DNA from: Flavobacteriales bacterium
GTDB taxonomy: Bacteria; Bacteroidota; Bacteroidia; Flavobacteriales_D; Crocinitomicaceae
Direction: 5' to 3'
Length of the DNA stretch: 64,000 nt
Assembly (NCBI GenBank): GCA_947380375.1
Contig: CANCQX010000001.1
Span: 1 to 64,000 of the forward strand
Shown: positions 55,624 through 64,000 of the stretch, piece after piece
Layout: the number at the start of each line of letters is the position of its first letter
Numbering within the stretch: position 1 is the stretch's first letter
Notes under the pieces: generated by a model
Database searches by the model: none
What the model was told of the DNA's origin: nothing
Seen by the model: the letters and a program-made list of their open reading frames with translations, nothing else
Program-made: the position numbers and the translations under genes

Positions 55624-58095
55624 ATGAAATTAAAACTAGTTAAGTTCGCTTTATTTCTAGTAATTAGCTCTTTATTTCCTTTAGATATACATAGTCAAAT
55701 TGTTAAAGATAATGAAACGTTTGTCGGTGTTTTAAAAGGTCGAATTAAAGATTCTGTAAGTTTAAAACCATTAGAATATGTTCAAATAAAATTACTTTCT
55801 GCTATAGATTCATCTATTGTAAGTGGTATTTATTCGAATGAAAAGGGTGAAATTGAATTAACAAAATTACCGAATGGGAAATTTATTGTCAAACTGTTTT
55901 TTTTAGGTTATTCAACAAAATTTATTCATAATATCTCAATTTCTCAACAGCAAAATAAAATCGATTTAGGTGATATAAATTTGATCTCTGAAAATCAAAT
56001 TGGTTTACAAGAAGTAAAGGTTATTGGTAAACTTGATATTTTTAAAACGGGGATTGATAAAAAAGTTTTCAATGTTGCAGAAGATTTATCTTCGAAAGGA
56101 GGAACTGCGAATGATGTTTTAAATAAAGTGCCATCTGTTGGAGTTGATCAAGATGGGAAAATTTCATTAAGAGGGGATGGTAATGTTACAATTTTAATAG
56201 ATGGAAGACCTAGTTCTTTTTCAGGTGGAAATGGTAAAAGTTTATTAGATGCTATTCCAGCAAGTTCGATTGAGAGGATAGAAATTATAACAAATCCGTC
56301 AGCAAGTTATTCTCCAGACGGAACATCTGGAATTATTAATGTGGTATTGAAAAAGAATAAGTTAAGAGGAACTAACGGAATGATTAGTTCAACAGGAGCA
56401 ACTGGTAATTTATTTAATGGATCTGCTAGTTTTAGCTTTAGAAATTCTAAATTGAATACGTATGTAAATTATACATATAGATATAGTGAAGGCTATAGAA
56501 ATAATTATGGAAAATTAGAGCAAATTACAAGTAATAATGTGACTTCTCTTTTAGATCAAAATAGAACAGGTGGTGATTTAAATACTGGTCATACAATTCG
56601 TTTTGGAACAGATTTTTACGTTAAATCAAATCAAACAATTGGATTTTCAGTTACTGGAAATGATGGAATCCGAAATAGAACTGGAGATTTAAAAAATAAT
56701 TTATATGATGGTAATTCGAATTTGATTAAAACTTGGAATAGGATTTCTTCAGATCCGACTTCACAACAAAATATGGATTTAAATTTGAATTATAAAATTG
56801 ATTTTAAAAATGATAAAGGAACTCTAACAACAGATGTTACTCAATCTTTAGGAACAGATAATATTAAAGGTATTTATGATGAGAAATATTTAAATTTAGA
56901 TGGTACCCCTAGTTCAAAAATGGATTTAAATCAGAATTTGTTTAATCTTGAAAAAAATAATGTTTCGACTGCTCAAATGGATTATTCTCGAACTTTTTTA
57001 AAATCAAATTCTAGATTTGAGGCAGGAGTTAAGTCGATCGTGAGAAATCTTGGAGTTGATACTCGATCTGAAAAGTTAGATACCACCACAAGTTTGTTTA
57101 ATCCAGATACCTTAGCAAACTTTATTTACAAATATAATGAGCAAGTTTATGCTGCTTATGGTATTTTCGGGCAACAAAAAGGTAAAATTAAATACCAAGT
57201 AGGTGTAAGAATAGAGCAAGCAATCCAGACACCTTATTTAGTTTCGAGTAATCAAAAGTTTTTAAATAATTATTTTAATATTTACCCATCTGGTCACATA
57301 AAATACAATAAAAATCAAAATACAGAATGGAGTTTAAGCTATAGTAGAAGAATAAATAGAGCTTCATCAAGCGATATGAATCCATTTACTAATTTTTCTG
57401 ATCCGTTTAATTTAAGAATGGGAAATCCTAGTTTAAAACCTGAATATATAAATTCATTTGATCTTGGTTATTCGATTGAAAAATCAAAATTAACGGTCAC
57501 TTCAAGTTTATATTTTAGACAGACTTCTGATGTAATTCAAAGAATTAAAATTTATAATGAGGATAATACTTCAGCGGTAACATTTGCAAATATCGATAAA
57601 AGTCAAAGTGTTGGAGTAGAGCTTGTCGCTATATATAAGCCTGTTAAATGGTGGAAAAATGTTGTTTCAGTTAATGGAAGTGGAATTAAATACACAGATA
57701 ATACGGTTAATTTTAATTACAACAATAGTGGTTTTACTTGGGGGTTTAAATATATTAGTTCGATTGATTTTTGGAAAAAGAGTATGACAGCGCAATTGAA
57801 TGTAAATTACATAGCTCCTATGGTAACAGCTCAAGGAAAAGCACAACGAAGAGGTTCGGTAGATTTTTCAACTGAAAAAAGTTTAAAGGAAGGGAAATGG
57901 TCAATTGGTATTAGAGTTACAGATATTTTTGATAAACAAGGTTTTTCTTTTAGAGTTGTGCAACCTTCAATTATTCAAACTTCAGAATATAAATGGCTAA
58001 CTAGAAGATTTTACTTCACAGTAAGCTATAAATTTGGTAAATTAGAAATGCCCCATAAAAAAGCAGTTAACGATGGGGGAGGAATGGATTATTAA
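55624..58095 (+). CDS. TonB-dependent receptor (copy of 11472-13943)
   Basis: Identical 823-residue outer-membrane receptor with signal peptide, CarboxypepD_reg-like domain, plug and barrel. Confidence 0.86.
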   Translation: MKLKLVKFALFLVISSLFPLDIHSQIVKDNETFVGVLKGRIKDSVSLKPLEYVQIKLLSAIDSSIVSGIYSNEKGEIELTKLPNGKFIVKLFFLGYSTKFIHNISISQQQNKIDLGDINLISENQIGLQEVKVIGKLDIFKTGIDKKVFNVAEDLSSKGGTANDVLNKVPSVGVDQDGKISLRGDGNVTILIDGRPSSFSGGNGKSLLDAIPASSIERIEIITNPSASYSPDGTSGIINVVLKKNKLRGTNGMISSTGATGNLFNGSASFSFRNSKLNTYVNYTYRYSEGYRNNYGKLEQITSNNVTSLLDQNRTGGDLNTGHTIRFGTDFYVKSNQTIGFSVTGNDGIRNRTGDLKNNLYDGNSNLIKTWNRISSDPTSQQNMDLNLNYKIDFKNDKGTLTTDVTQSLGTDNIKGIYDEKYLNLDGTPSSKMDLNQNLFNLEKNNVSTAQMDYSRTFLKSNSRFEAGVKSIVRNLGVDTRSEKLDTTTSLFNPDTLANFIYKYNEQVYAAYGIFGQQKGKIKYQVGVRIEQAIQTPYLVSSNQKFLNNYFNIYPSGHIKYNKNQNTEWSLSYSRRINRASSSDMNPFTNFSDPFNLRMGNPSLKPEYINSFDLGYSIEKSKLTVTSSLYFRQTSDVIQRIKIYNEDNTSAVTFANIDKSQSVGVELVAIYKPVKWWKNVVSVNGSGIKYTDNTVNFNYNNSGFTWGFKYISSIDFWKKSMTAQLNVNYIAPMVTAQGKAQRRGSVDFSTEKSLKEGKWSIGIRVTDIFDKQGFSFRVVQPSIIQTSEYKWLTRRFYFTVSYKFGKLEMPHKKAVNDGGGMDY

Positions 58096-58105
58096 TTTAA
58101 TAATT

Positions 58106-58246
58106 TTATTTATGAGCTTCCTCAATTTTTGCAGGTATAACTTTAATTCCTAAGTTTAAAAGTGCGGAATCAAAATTAAAAGATTTCTTATTTATTAAAA
58201 TTATATTTTTTGAATTACCTTTCGAAGTTGACATTTTAGTTTTCAT
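58106..58246 (-). CDS. Possible 46-residue protein (copy of 11321-11461)
   Basis: Same short basic frame beginning MKTKMSTSKGN; coding status is as uncertain as in the left arm. Confidence 0.25.
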   Translation of the reverse strand: MKTKMSTSKGNSKNIILINKKSFNFDSALLNLGIKVIPAKIEEAHK

Positions 58247-58351
58247 AATTTCTAGGTTTTGACTTAAATGATAATTGTCAATAAGTGTACCAATAATGAA
58301 CAAATAATTAATTAAACGATCGAAAAATAGTTTACTAAATCCTTTATTAAA

Positions 58352-58837
58352 ATGAAAATTGCAAGCGTTACAGAGTTGAAAAAGGAATTTAATCATCTTT
58401 CTAGAGAGGATTTGGTTGAGCTATTGAATAAATTGATAAAATTTAACAAAGAGAATAAAGAATTTGTTCATTATTTGTTACTTGAAAGTGATTTTGAAGA
58501 AAACTATATTGAGAAAATTAAAGAAGAAATCGTTGAAGAATTTAAAGGTTTAGATTCAAGAAGTTGGAAAACAATGAAAAAACCAATTCAACGAATTTTA
58601 CGATTATTAAAAAAATATATAAAATTCTCTATAAATCCTAAGACAGAAATTGAATTACTTTTGTTTTTTTGCGAAAAATTAAGATTTTATAAAACGGCAA
58701 TAAATAGAAATCCTGTAATATATAATATTTACAGTAGGCAGATAAATTCAATAAACAAAGCGCTTGAAAAATTACACGAAGATATTCAATTTGATTATAG
58801 TGAAGAGATAGAAATAGCTATGGAGGTATTAAATTAA
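58352..58837 (+). CDS. Helical hypothetical protein (copy of 10730-11215)
   Basis: Identical 161-residue charged helical protein; overlaps the dus copy by 4 bases tail to tail. Confidence 0.6.
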   Translation: MKIASVTELKKEFNHLSREDLVELLNKLIKFNKENKEFVHYLLLESDFEENYIEKIKEEIVEEFKGLDSRSWKTMKKPIQRILRLLKKYIKFSINPKTEIELLLFFCEKLRFYKTAINRNPVIYNIYSRQINSINKALEKLHEDIQFDYSEEIEIAMEVLN

Positions 58838-59799
58838 CTACCAAATCCTTCGGCTAAATTTCTAGCAACAGCATCGTCATACATGTTCTTATTTTTAGCT
58901 TTTTTAACTCTTTTAAGAATTGTGTGTGGATCACTAAATGATTTTGAAAAGTACTCCCAAAAGGATTCCATCTTCATTAATAAATGCTTATCTCCAGAAA
59001 GTTGTTGAGCATAATTATATAAAAGAGTATCGTGAAATTTCATAAAAAGTTCTGCTGAATTTTCAGGATATCGATCATTCTGATTAGCAATCATCTCTAG
59101 TAAAAAAGGGTTTGCTATAATTCCTCTACCAATCATCCATTTTTTTACAGTTGGAAATTTTTCTTGTAGTAATGAAAGTTGAATGTAAGTAGTAATATCC
59201 CCATTATAAACCATACTATGTTTTGAGTTTTCTAAGCACCTTTCAAAAGCATCTTGGTCTACTTTTCCTGTATACATTTGTTTTGCAGTTCGTCCGTGTA
59301 TTATTATTTCAGTTAAAGGAAATTGATTTAAGTGAGGAATTAGATCAGAAGTTTCAGTATTATTTTCATATCCAAGTCTCATTTTCATTGAAACTTTAAT
59401 ATTTATTTTCGGCAGAACATTTTCAAGTATTTCTACTACTTTTAATGGTTGACATAACATACCTGACCCCATTCCTTTTTTTGCGACCATTGGGTATGGG
59501 CAGCCTAAATTCCAATTCATTTCTTTATGACCTAAATCAGTGAGATAATTTGCTAAAAAAATAAAATCATCTATATCATTTGTCATTATTTGAGGAATGA
59601 CATTATAACCAATGTTGTTTTTAGGTTGAACATCAATAATATGAGATTTTTTCATTTCTTTGGAATGAGAGAGACAAATCCAAGGAGAGTAATACTGATC
59701 AATTCCTTTAAAATATAAATTGAAAGCATTTCTAAATCTAAAATCGGTCAACCCTTGAAGTGGGGCTAATAGAATTTGACTTTTATTTGATTCTAGCAT
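58834..59799 (-). CDS. tRNA-dihydrouridine synthase family protein (copy of 9768-10733)
   Basis: Identical 321-residue Dus-family enzyme with Cys100 in NLGCP and the FMN-binding HGRT motif. Confidence 0.86.
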   Translation of the reverse strand: MLESNKSQILLAPLQGLTDFRFRNAFNLYFKGIDQYYSPWICLSHSKEMKKSHIIDVQPKNNIGYNVIPQIMTNDIDDFIFLANYLTDLGHKEMNWNLGCPYPMVAKKGMGSGMLCQPLKVVEILENVLPKINIKVSMKMRLGYENNTETSDLIPHLNQFPLTEIIIHGRTAKQMYTGKVDQDAFERCLENSKHSMVYNGDITTYIQLSLLQEKFPTVKKWMIGRGIIANPFLLEMIANQNDRYPENSAELFMKFHDTLLYNYAQQLSGDKHLLMKMESFWEYFSKSFSDPHTILKRVKKAKNKNMYDDAVARNLAEGFGS

Positions 59800-59933
59800 T
59801 CATAAAGTATTTGGTTCGAATTTAAGAAACTATTTTAAATATATAAATAGTTGTTATTAGCTTAAAAAAACTTTTAACAAAAGCCTCTCAATAAAATTGT
59901 TAAAATTGCCAGTATTCTTTTTAGATGATTGAC

Positions 59934-59941
59934 TATATTTG
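59934..59941 (+). promoter_or_regulatory. -7 box of the fabG copy
   Basis: TATATTTG, 20 bases before the ATG at 59962. Confidence 0.45.
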
Positions 59942-59961
59942 AGCTAATAAAAATTAGAAAA

Positions 59962-60708
59962 ATGAAATTATTGCAAGATAAAGTAATATTGATAACTGGT
60001 GCTTCAAGAGGAATTGGTAAGTCAATAGCTGAAGAATGTGTAAAACAAGGAGCTATTGTTGCATTTACTTATTTATCATCAGAAGAAAAAGCAAAAGCTT
60101 TAGAAATTGAATTATCAGCAAACGGTGGAGTTGCAAAAGGTTTTAAATCTGATGCTGCAAAATATGATGAAGCTCAAACTCTAGTTGATGATGTTGTAGC
60201 AGCCTTTGGTACAATTGATGTTTTAGTTAATAATGCTGGTATTACGCGAGATACACTTTTGATGAGAATGACTGAAGAGCAATGGGATGAAGTGATGAAT
60301 ACGAATTTAAAATCGGTATTTAATTTAACAAAAGCAGTTCAACGTCCAATGTTAAAGGCTAAAAAAGGTTCTATTATTAACATGTCTTCAGTAGTAGGTG
60401 TTAGTGGAAATGCAGGTCAATCAAATTATGCAGCATCAAAAGCTGGACTAATTGGTTTTACAAAATCAATTGCTCAAGAATTAGGTTCACGAAATATTCG
60501 TTGCAATGCAATTGCTCCGGGGTTTATCGAAACAGAAATGACAGCAGCTTTAGATCAGAATGTTGTTGAAGAATGGAGAAAATCAATTCCTTTAAAAAGA
60601 GGTGGTTCCCCAAAAGATGTAGCTAATTTGACAGTCTTTTTAGGTTCAGATATGTCGGCTTATATTACAGGTCAAACTATTAATGTTTGCGGCGGAATGT
60701 TGATGTAA
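59962..60708 (+). CDS. fabG: 3-oxoacyl-ACP reductase (copy of 8859-9605)
   Basis: Identical 248-residue FabG with Ser143, Tyr156 and Lys160; start placed at the second ATG, downstream of the -7 box. Confidence 0.89.
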   Translation: MKLLQDKVILITGASRGIGKSIAEECVKQGAIVAFTYLSSEEKAKALEIELSANGGVAKGFKSDAAKYDEAQTLVDDVVAAFGTIDVLVNNAGITRDTLLMRMTEEQWDEVMNTNLKSVFNLTKAVQRPMLKAKKGSIINMSSVVGVSGNAGQSNYAASKAGLIGFTKSIAQELGSRNIRCNAIAPGFIETEMTAALDQNVVEEWRKSIPLKRGGSPKDVANLTVFLGSDMSAYITGQTINVCGGMLM

Positions 60709-60753
60709 ATGACATTTTGAAAATTAAAAATTAAGGGATAATTCAAAAATTAG

Positions 60754-60781
60754 AAACCAGTTAACTAATGTTTACTGGTTT
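60754..60781. terminator. Terminator hairpin (copy of 8786-8813)
   Basis: AAACCAGT/ACTGGTTT stem followed by a T run in the plus direction, suited to the fabG copy. Confidence 0.6.
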
Positions 60782-61394
60782 TTTTTGTTAAAAAAAATAT
60801 TAAATCGATAGAGCAAATCCAAATTAAAAAAGTAGCAAAACTAATTTTTTGAATAATTGGAAGATAAACGATTAAATTTTCAAAGTGGTAAATAAAACTA
60901 TTCAATAATAAAAGTGTAAGGTTTATTATTCCCAAAATAAAAAGACCGTACCATTTTATTTGATATAAGCCTATAAAAGTTCCAATGAAGGCTATGGCAC
61001 CAAAGAAACCTGCCGTATTAATCATTTCATCATGTATTTCGGTATATAAAAACATAGCAAATATCATAGAAAGTGAACCCGAAACTTGGATAATTATTCT
61101 TCTATATTTGGTTGTTTTTATTTGAACCGGAAATAGAAACCAAAAATATGAAATTGTACTAGATAGAATTATCATACCAGTTAGGGCAAAAGGTCGCGCT
61201 GGATTTTTTTTCCCATTTACAGCATTTTTATATAAAAGGTTGCACCAATAATTATTTGCCCAACTGAATCCTTCTGATTTTGTATTTAATTGAGAACCAC
61301 CAGGATATAAAAAAGTGCTAACTATATATAAAACAACAAAACAAAATGCCCCAAAAGTTGGAATAAGTAACCATATTTTATTTTTTATATTCAT
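60765..61394 (-). CDS. DUF998-like membrane protein (copy of 8173-8802)
   Basis: Identical 209-residue protein with about six membrane segments. Confidence 0.55.
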   Translation of the reverse strand: MNIKNKIWLLIPTFGAFCFVVLYIVSTFLYPGGSQLNTKSEGFSWANNYWCNLLYKNAVNGKKNPARPFALTGMIILSSTISYFWFLFPVQIKTTKYRRIIIQVSGSLSMIFAMFLYTEIHDEMINTAGFFGAIAFIGTFIGLYQIKWYGLFILGIINLTLLLLNSFIYHFENLIVYLPIIQKISFATFLIWICSIDLIFFLTKKTSKH

Positions 61395-61574
61395 TTAATA
61401 TTTCAAATAATCAAGCTAAGTTCTGAGTTTAGAGATTAATTTAATAGGATGAAAATCAGAATACTTAAAGATTTTTTATTTTTTTCAAATTAGTTATGTT
61501 TTCATTTCACCCTTTTTTGATTAAAAAGATCGTATTCTGTTTTCAAATTAAAATTCTTAAATTATCTTTACAAA

Positions 61575-62735
61575 ATGAGAAAAAAGATACTTTTATTAGG
61601 TTCAGGTGAACTTGGAAGAGAGTTTGTTATTGCTTGCCAACGTTTAGGTCAATATGTAATTGCAGTTGATAGTTACTCAAACGCACCAGCTATGCAAGTT
61701 GCTCACGAATTTGAAGTTATAGATATGTTGGATGGAAATGCTTTAGATGAAATTGTATCTAAACATAAACCAGATTTTATAGTTCCAGAAATAGAAGCTA
61801 TTCGTACAGAACGTTTTTATGATTACGAAAAACAAGGAATTCAAGTAGTTCCTAGTGCAAAAGCTGCGAATTTCACGATGAATAGAAAAGCTATAAGAGA
61901 TTTGGCTGCTAAAGAAGTGGGAGTTAAGACAGCAACATATAGATATGCAACTTCTTATGAAGAATTAAAAGAAGGTGTAAAAGTTACTGGAATTCCATGT
62001 GTAGTGAAGCCGTTAATGTCTAGTTCTGGTAAAGGACAATCGGTTATTAAATCAGAAGCTGATATTGAGAAAGCTTGGAATTATGCTTTAGAAGGTTCAA
62101 GAGGAGATTTATTAGAGGTAATAGTAGAAGGTTTTGTAGATTTTGAATATGAAATAACGCTTTTAACTGTAACTCAAAATGATGGTAATACTTTGTTTTG
62201 TCCACCTATAGGACATCGACAAGAACGAGGAGATTATCAAGAAAGTTGGCAACCTATGCCTATGAATCCTCAACATTTAAAAGAGGCGCAACAAATGGCT
62301 GCTGATGTTACAAAAGCTTTAGGAGGATCAGGATTGTGGGGAGTAGAATTTTTTGTAGCGAAAGATGGTGTTTATTTTTCAGAATTATCCCCTAGACCTC
62401 ATGATACTGGTATGGTTACTTTAGGTAATACTCAAAATTTATCTGAATTTGAATTGCATGCAAGAGCTATTTTAGGTATTCCTATAAAGGAAGTTGTACT
62501 TGAAAAAAATGGAGCTAGTGCTGTAATATTGGCAGAAAAAGAAAATAGTAGTCTTCCTATTTTTAAAGGATTAGACAAAGCAGCAATTATTTCAAATACA
62601 GATTTCAAAATTTTTGGTAAACCATCAACAAGACCTTATAGAAGAATGGCTGTTGCACTAGCGTTTGGAAAAGAAGATGTTAAAGAATTAGTCGAAAAAG
62701 CAAAATCGGTTGCAGAGATGATTTCTGTACAATAA
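61575..62735 (+). CDS. purT: Formate-dependent GAR transformylase (copy of 6832-7992)
   Basis: Identical 386-residue PurT ATP-grasp enzyme of purine synthesis. Confidence 0.9.
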   Translation: MRKKILLLGSGELGREFVIACQRLGQYVIAVDSYSNAPAMQVAHEFEVIDMLDGNALDEIVSKHKPDFIVPEIEAIRTERFYDYEKQGIQVVPSAKAANFTMNRKAIRDLAAKEVGVKTATYRYATSYEELKEGVKVTGIPCVVKPLMSSSGKGQSVIKSEADIEKAWNYALEGSRGDLLEVIVEGFVDFEYEITLLTVTQNDGNTLFCPPIGHRQERGDYQESWQPMPMNPQHLKEAQQMAADVTKALGGSGLWGVEFFVAKDGVYFSELSPRPHDTGMVTLGNTQNLSEFELHARAILGIPIKEVVLEKNGASAVILAEKENSSLPIFKGLDKAAIISNTDFKIFGKPSTRPYRRMAVALAFGKEDVKELVEKAKSVAEMISVQ

Positions 62736-62806
62736 AAATAAATTAGCTACCAATTAAAATAGGTTTATAGTTATCAACTTATTTTATTTAGGTACAATTT
62801 TATATC

Positions 62807-62840
62807 AAAAAAAGCTCAGAATTATTATCCTGAGCTTTTT
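62807..62840. terminator. Bidirectional terminator (copy of 6727-6760)
   Basis: AAAAGCTCAG/CTGAGCTTTT stem with A and T runs on either side, between the purT and GH3 copies. Confidence 0.8.
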
Positions 62841-62859
62841 ATTTTAATTAACGTTTAGT

Positions 62860-63999
62860 TTATTTTTTCAATAATCCTGCACACACTTTCATTCTAATTA
62901 TACGTTTTGCAGAAGCATTTACTTTTGCTTTAAACTCAGGATTAGATTTGTATTTTTTTAATAGTTCAGAATGTGATTTTTTTGCATCAACAGGCATTAG
63001 TAATATATCGCAACCAGCATTTACAGCTTTATAAGCAGATTCAGGTACACTAACTACACCTCCCATATTCATTGCATCGGTAACTATTAAACCTTTAAAC
63101 CCTAAACTATCTCTTAATAATTGTTTTACAATTGTTTCGGAAAGGGTAGAAGGTAATCCTTTTGTGTCAAATTTAGGGTTGTTTTTAACTGCTATGTGAG
63201 CAACCATTATCGATAAAACTCCTTTTTCAATCAATTCAGGATAGTTGTGAATTTCTTTTAACTCACCATCTATAACTTGAAGCGACTTGTGAGTGTCACC
63301 AGTTACCAAACCATGACCTGGAAAATGTTTTGCTGTTGCTATAATATTCTTATTTTGAGTTTCTTGTATAAATGCATTCGACCAAGGAATAATATTTGCT
63401 GGATTTGATCCAAAACCTCTATAACCTACAGTTGAATTAGAAGACATATCTACAACAGGGGAGAAATTGTAATTGATACCTATTGAATTTAAATCCGTAG
63501 AAATTGTTTTAGCACAAGCCATAACTTCTTCAATCGTTTTAATTTCATTTGCTTTTTTAACTATTGTCGAACCTTTAATTTTGTTATTTACTAAACTTGG
63601 CTCAGCATCTGCAGAATATAAAAAAGGAATATTACCAATACTATCATTCATTTTTTCAAACTGTTGAATCAATTTTGTGAAACCAACTTTTGTTCCATTT
63701 AACATCAAAACCCCACCTATAACTCTTTCTTTGATGTGTTGTTTTATTAATTCTTCTGTTTGACCATATTTTCCTACTGCAGGCATTATTAATTGAGCTA
63801 CAATAGCAGTATCATCTAAAGCTGCAAAAATTGCCTCTACTTCTTTATCTAGATCACTATTTTCTTTTAAATAATCATTCAAAGAAAATGTACTTTCATG
63901 TTTTGGAAGATTGATTTTCTTTTGACCAGTTTTTGTTTCTTGAGCACACGCTTGAAATAAGAAGAGTGCGATTACACTAATTAGTGAAAGTTTTGTCAT
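62860..63999 (-). CDS. GH3 NagZ-like lipoprotein (copy of 5568-6707)
   Basis: Identical 379-residue lipoprotein glycosidase. The gene is complete, with its ATG one base from the window end, so the promoter of this copy is not visible. Confidence 0.84.
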   Translation of the reverse strand: MTKLSLISVIALFLFQACAQETKTGQKKINLPKHESTFSLNDYLKENSDLDKEVEAIFAALDDTAIVAQLIMPAVGKYGQTEELIKQHIKERVIGGVLMLNGTKVGFTKLIQQFEKMNDSIGNIPFLYSADAEPSLVNNKIKGSTIVKKANEIKTIEEVMACAKTISTDLNSIGINYNFSPVVDMSSNSTVGYRGFGSNPANIIPWSNAFIQETQNKNIIATAKHFPGHGLVTGDTHKSLQVIDGELKEIHNYPELIEKGVLSIMVAHIAVKNNPKFDTKGLPSTLSETIVKQLLRDSLGFKGLIVTDAMNMGGVVSVPESAYKAVNAGCDILLMPVDAKKSHSELLKKYKSNPEFKAKVNASAKRIIRMKVCAGLLKK

Positions 64000-64000
64000 T

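Larger units (their letters stand above)
34784..64000 (-). repeat. Right arm of the giant inverted repeat
   Basis: Reverse complement of 5567-34783 with no spacer at the junction. It is cut by the window end one base beyond the ATG of the GH3 copy. No transposase, integrase, target-site duplication or protelomerase gene occurs at the axis or within the arm. Most likely a fold-back copy, so its genes should be treated as duplicates of the left arm until reads show otherwise. Confidence 0.95.

Noticed and set aside
34784-64000. Right arm as an ancient or recent segmental duplication that carries paralogous genes
   Set aside because: No sequence difference was found in the proteins or sampled spacers, there is no spacer at the axis, and no mobile element or target duplication marks the junction. 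Genes are listed as copies, not as paralogues.
1-64000. CRISPR arrays, tRNA or rRNA genes, prophage or defence islands
   Set aside because: Scanned for spaced direct repeats, tRNA cloverleaf motifs such as GGTTCGAATCC, and typical phage or defence proteins; none were seen.

Overview
The window is AT-rich chromosomal DNA from a Bacteroidota bacterium, most likely order Flavobacteriales. The evidence is the gene order parA-parB-DUF5683-dapB-lepB-wbqC, a SusC/RagA-era style TonB-dependent receptor with a CarboxypepD_reg-like domain, a BatA-type protein, PorT-like barrels, Bacteroidota -7 promoter boxes of the form TAnnTTTG, and the near absence of Shine-Dalgarno sequences before starts. No tRNA, rRNA, CRISPR array, insertion sequence or phage gene was seen, and no gene-free stretch exceeds 300 bases.

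The dominant structure is a giant spacerless inverted repeat. Everything from 5567 to 34783 reappears in reverse complement from 34784 to 64000, so any position x pairs with 69567 - x. All 26 predicted proteins in the left arm have a copy of identical sequence in the right arm, and the intergenic segments and homopolymers I compared (including a run of nine C/G) also agree. The right end of the window cuts the palindrome, so each arm is at least 29,217 bases. The axis at 34783/34784 lies exactly in the middle of an intrinsic terminator. The likeliest explanation is a fold-back artefact of amplification or assembly. A covalently closed hairpin chromosome end is the biological alternative, and nothing here proves it. 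The left arm is the one joined to unique sequence (1-5566) and should be taken as the native copy. Right-arm genes should not be counted as independent paralogues without read evidence.

Region 1-5412 is one tight plus-strand run: chromosome segregation (parA, cut by the window edge, and parB), a DUF5683 membrane protein, lysine/diaminopimelate synthesis (dapB), signal peptidase I (lepB) and a WbqC-family protein. Region 5568-11461 holds a NagZ-like lipoprotein glycosidase, purT, a membrane protein, fabG, a dihydrouridine synthase and small unknown genes. Region 11472-16444 is a surface module: a MarR regulator co-transcribed with an outer-membrane TonB-dependent receptor, divergent from a repeat-containing OmpA-like protein, with palindromic operator candidates in both promoters.

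Region 16469-19302 carries an unknown small gene, nth (lacking the iron-sulfur cysteines), a nitroreductase, an outer-membrane barrel and a cupin. Region 19430-24701 is a plus-strand run of a BatA/VWA protein, a dihydroorotase-like protein without its metal ligands, a methyltransferase, a phosphoribosyltransferase and murQ. Region 24709-34753 holds a secreted unknown protein, clpC, gyrA, a TPR protein, rpsA and a lipoprotein that ends at the palindrome axis. NagZ-like glycosidase and MurQ both point to peptidoglycan turnover; gyrA, clpC and rpsA are core housekeeping genes that are normally single copy.
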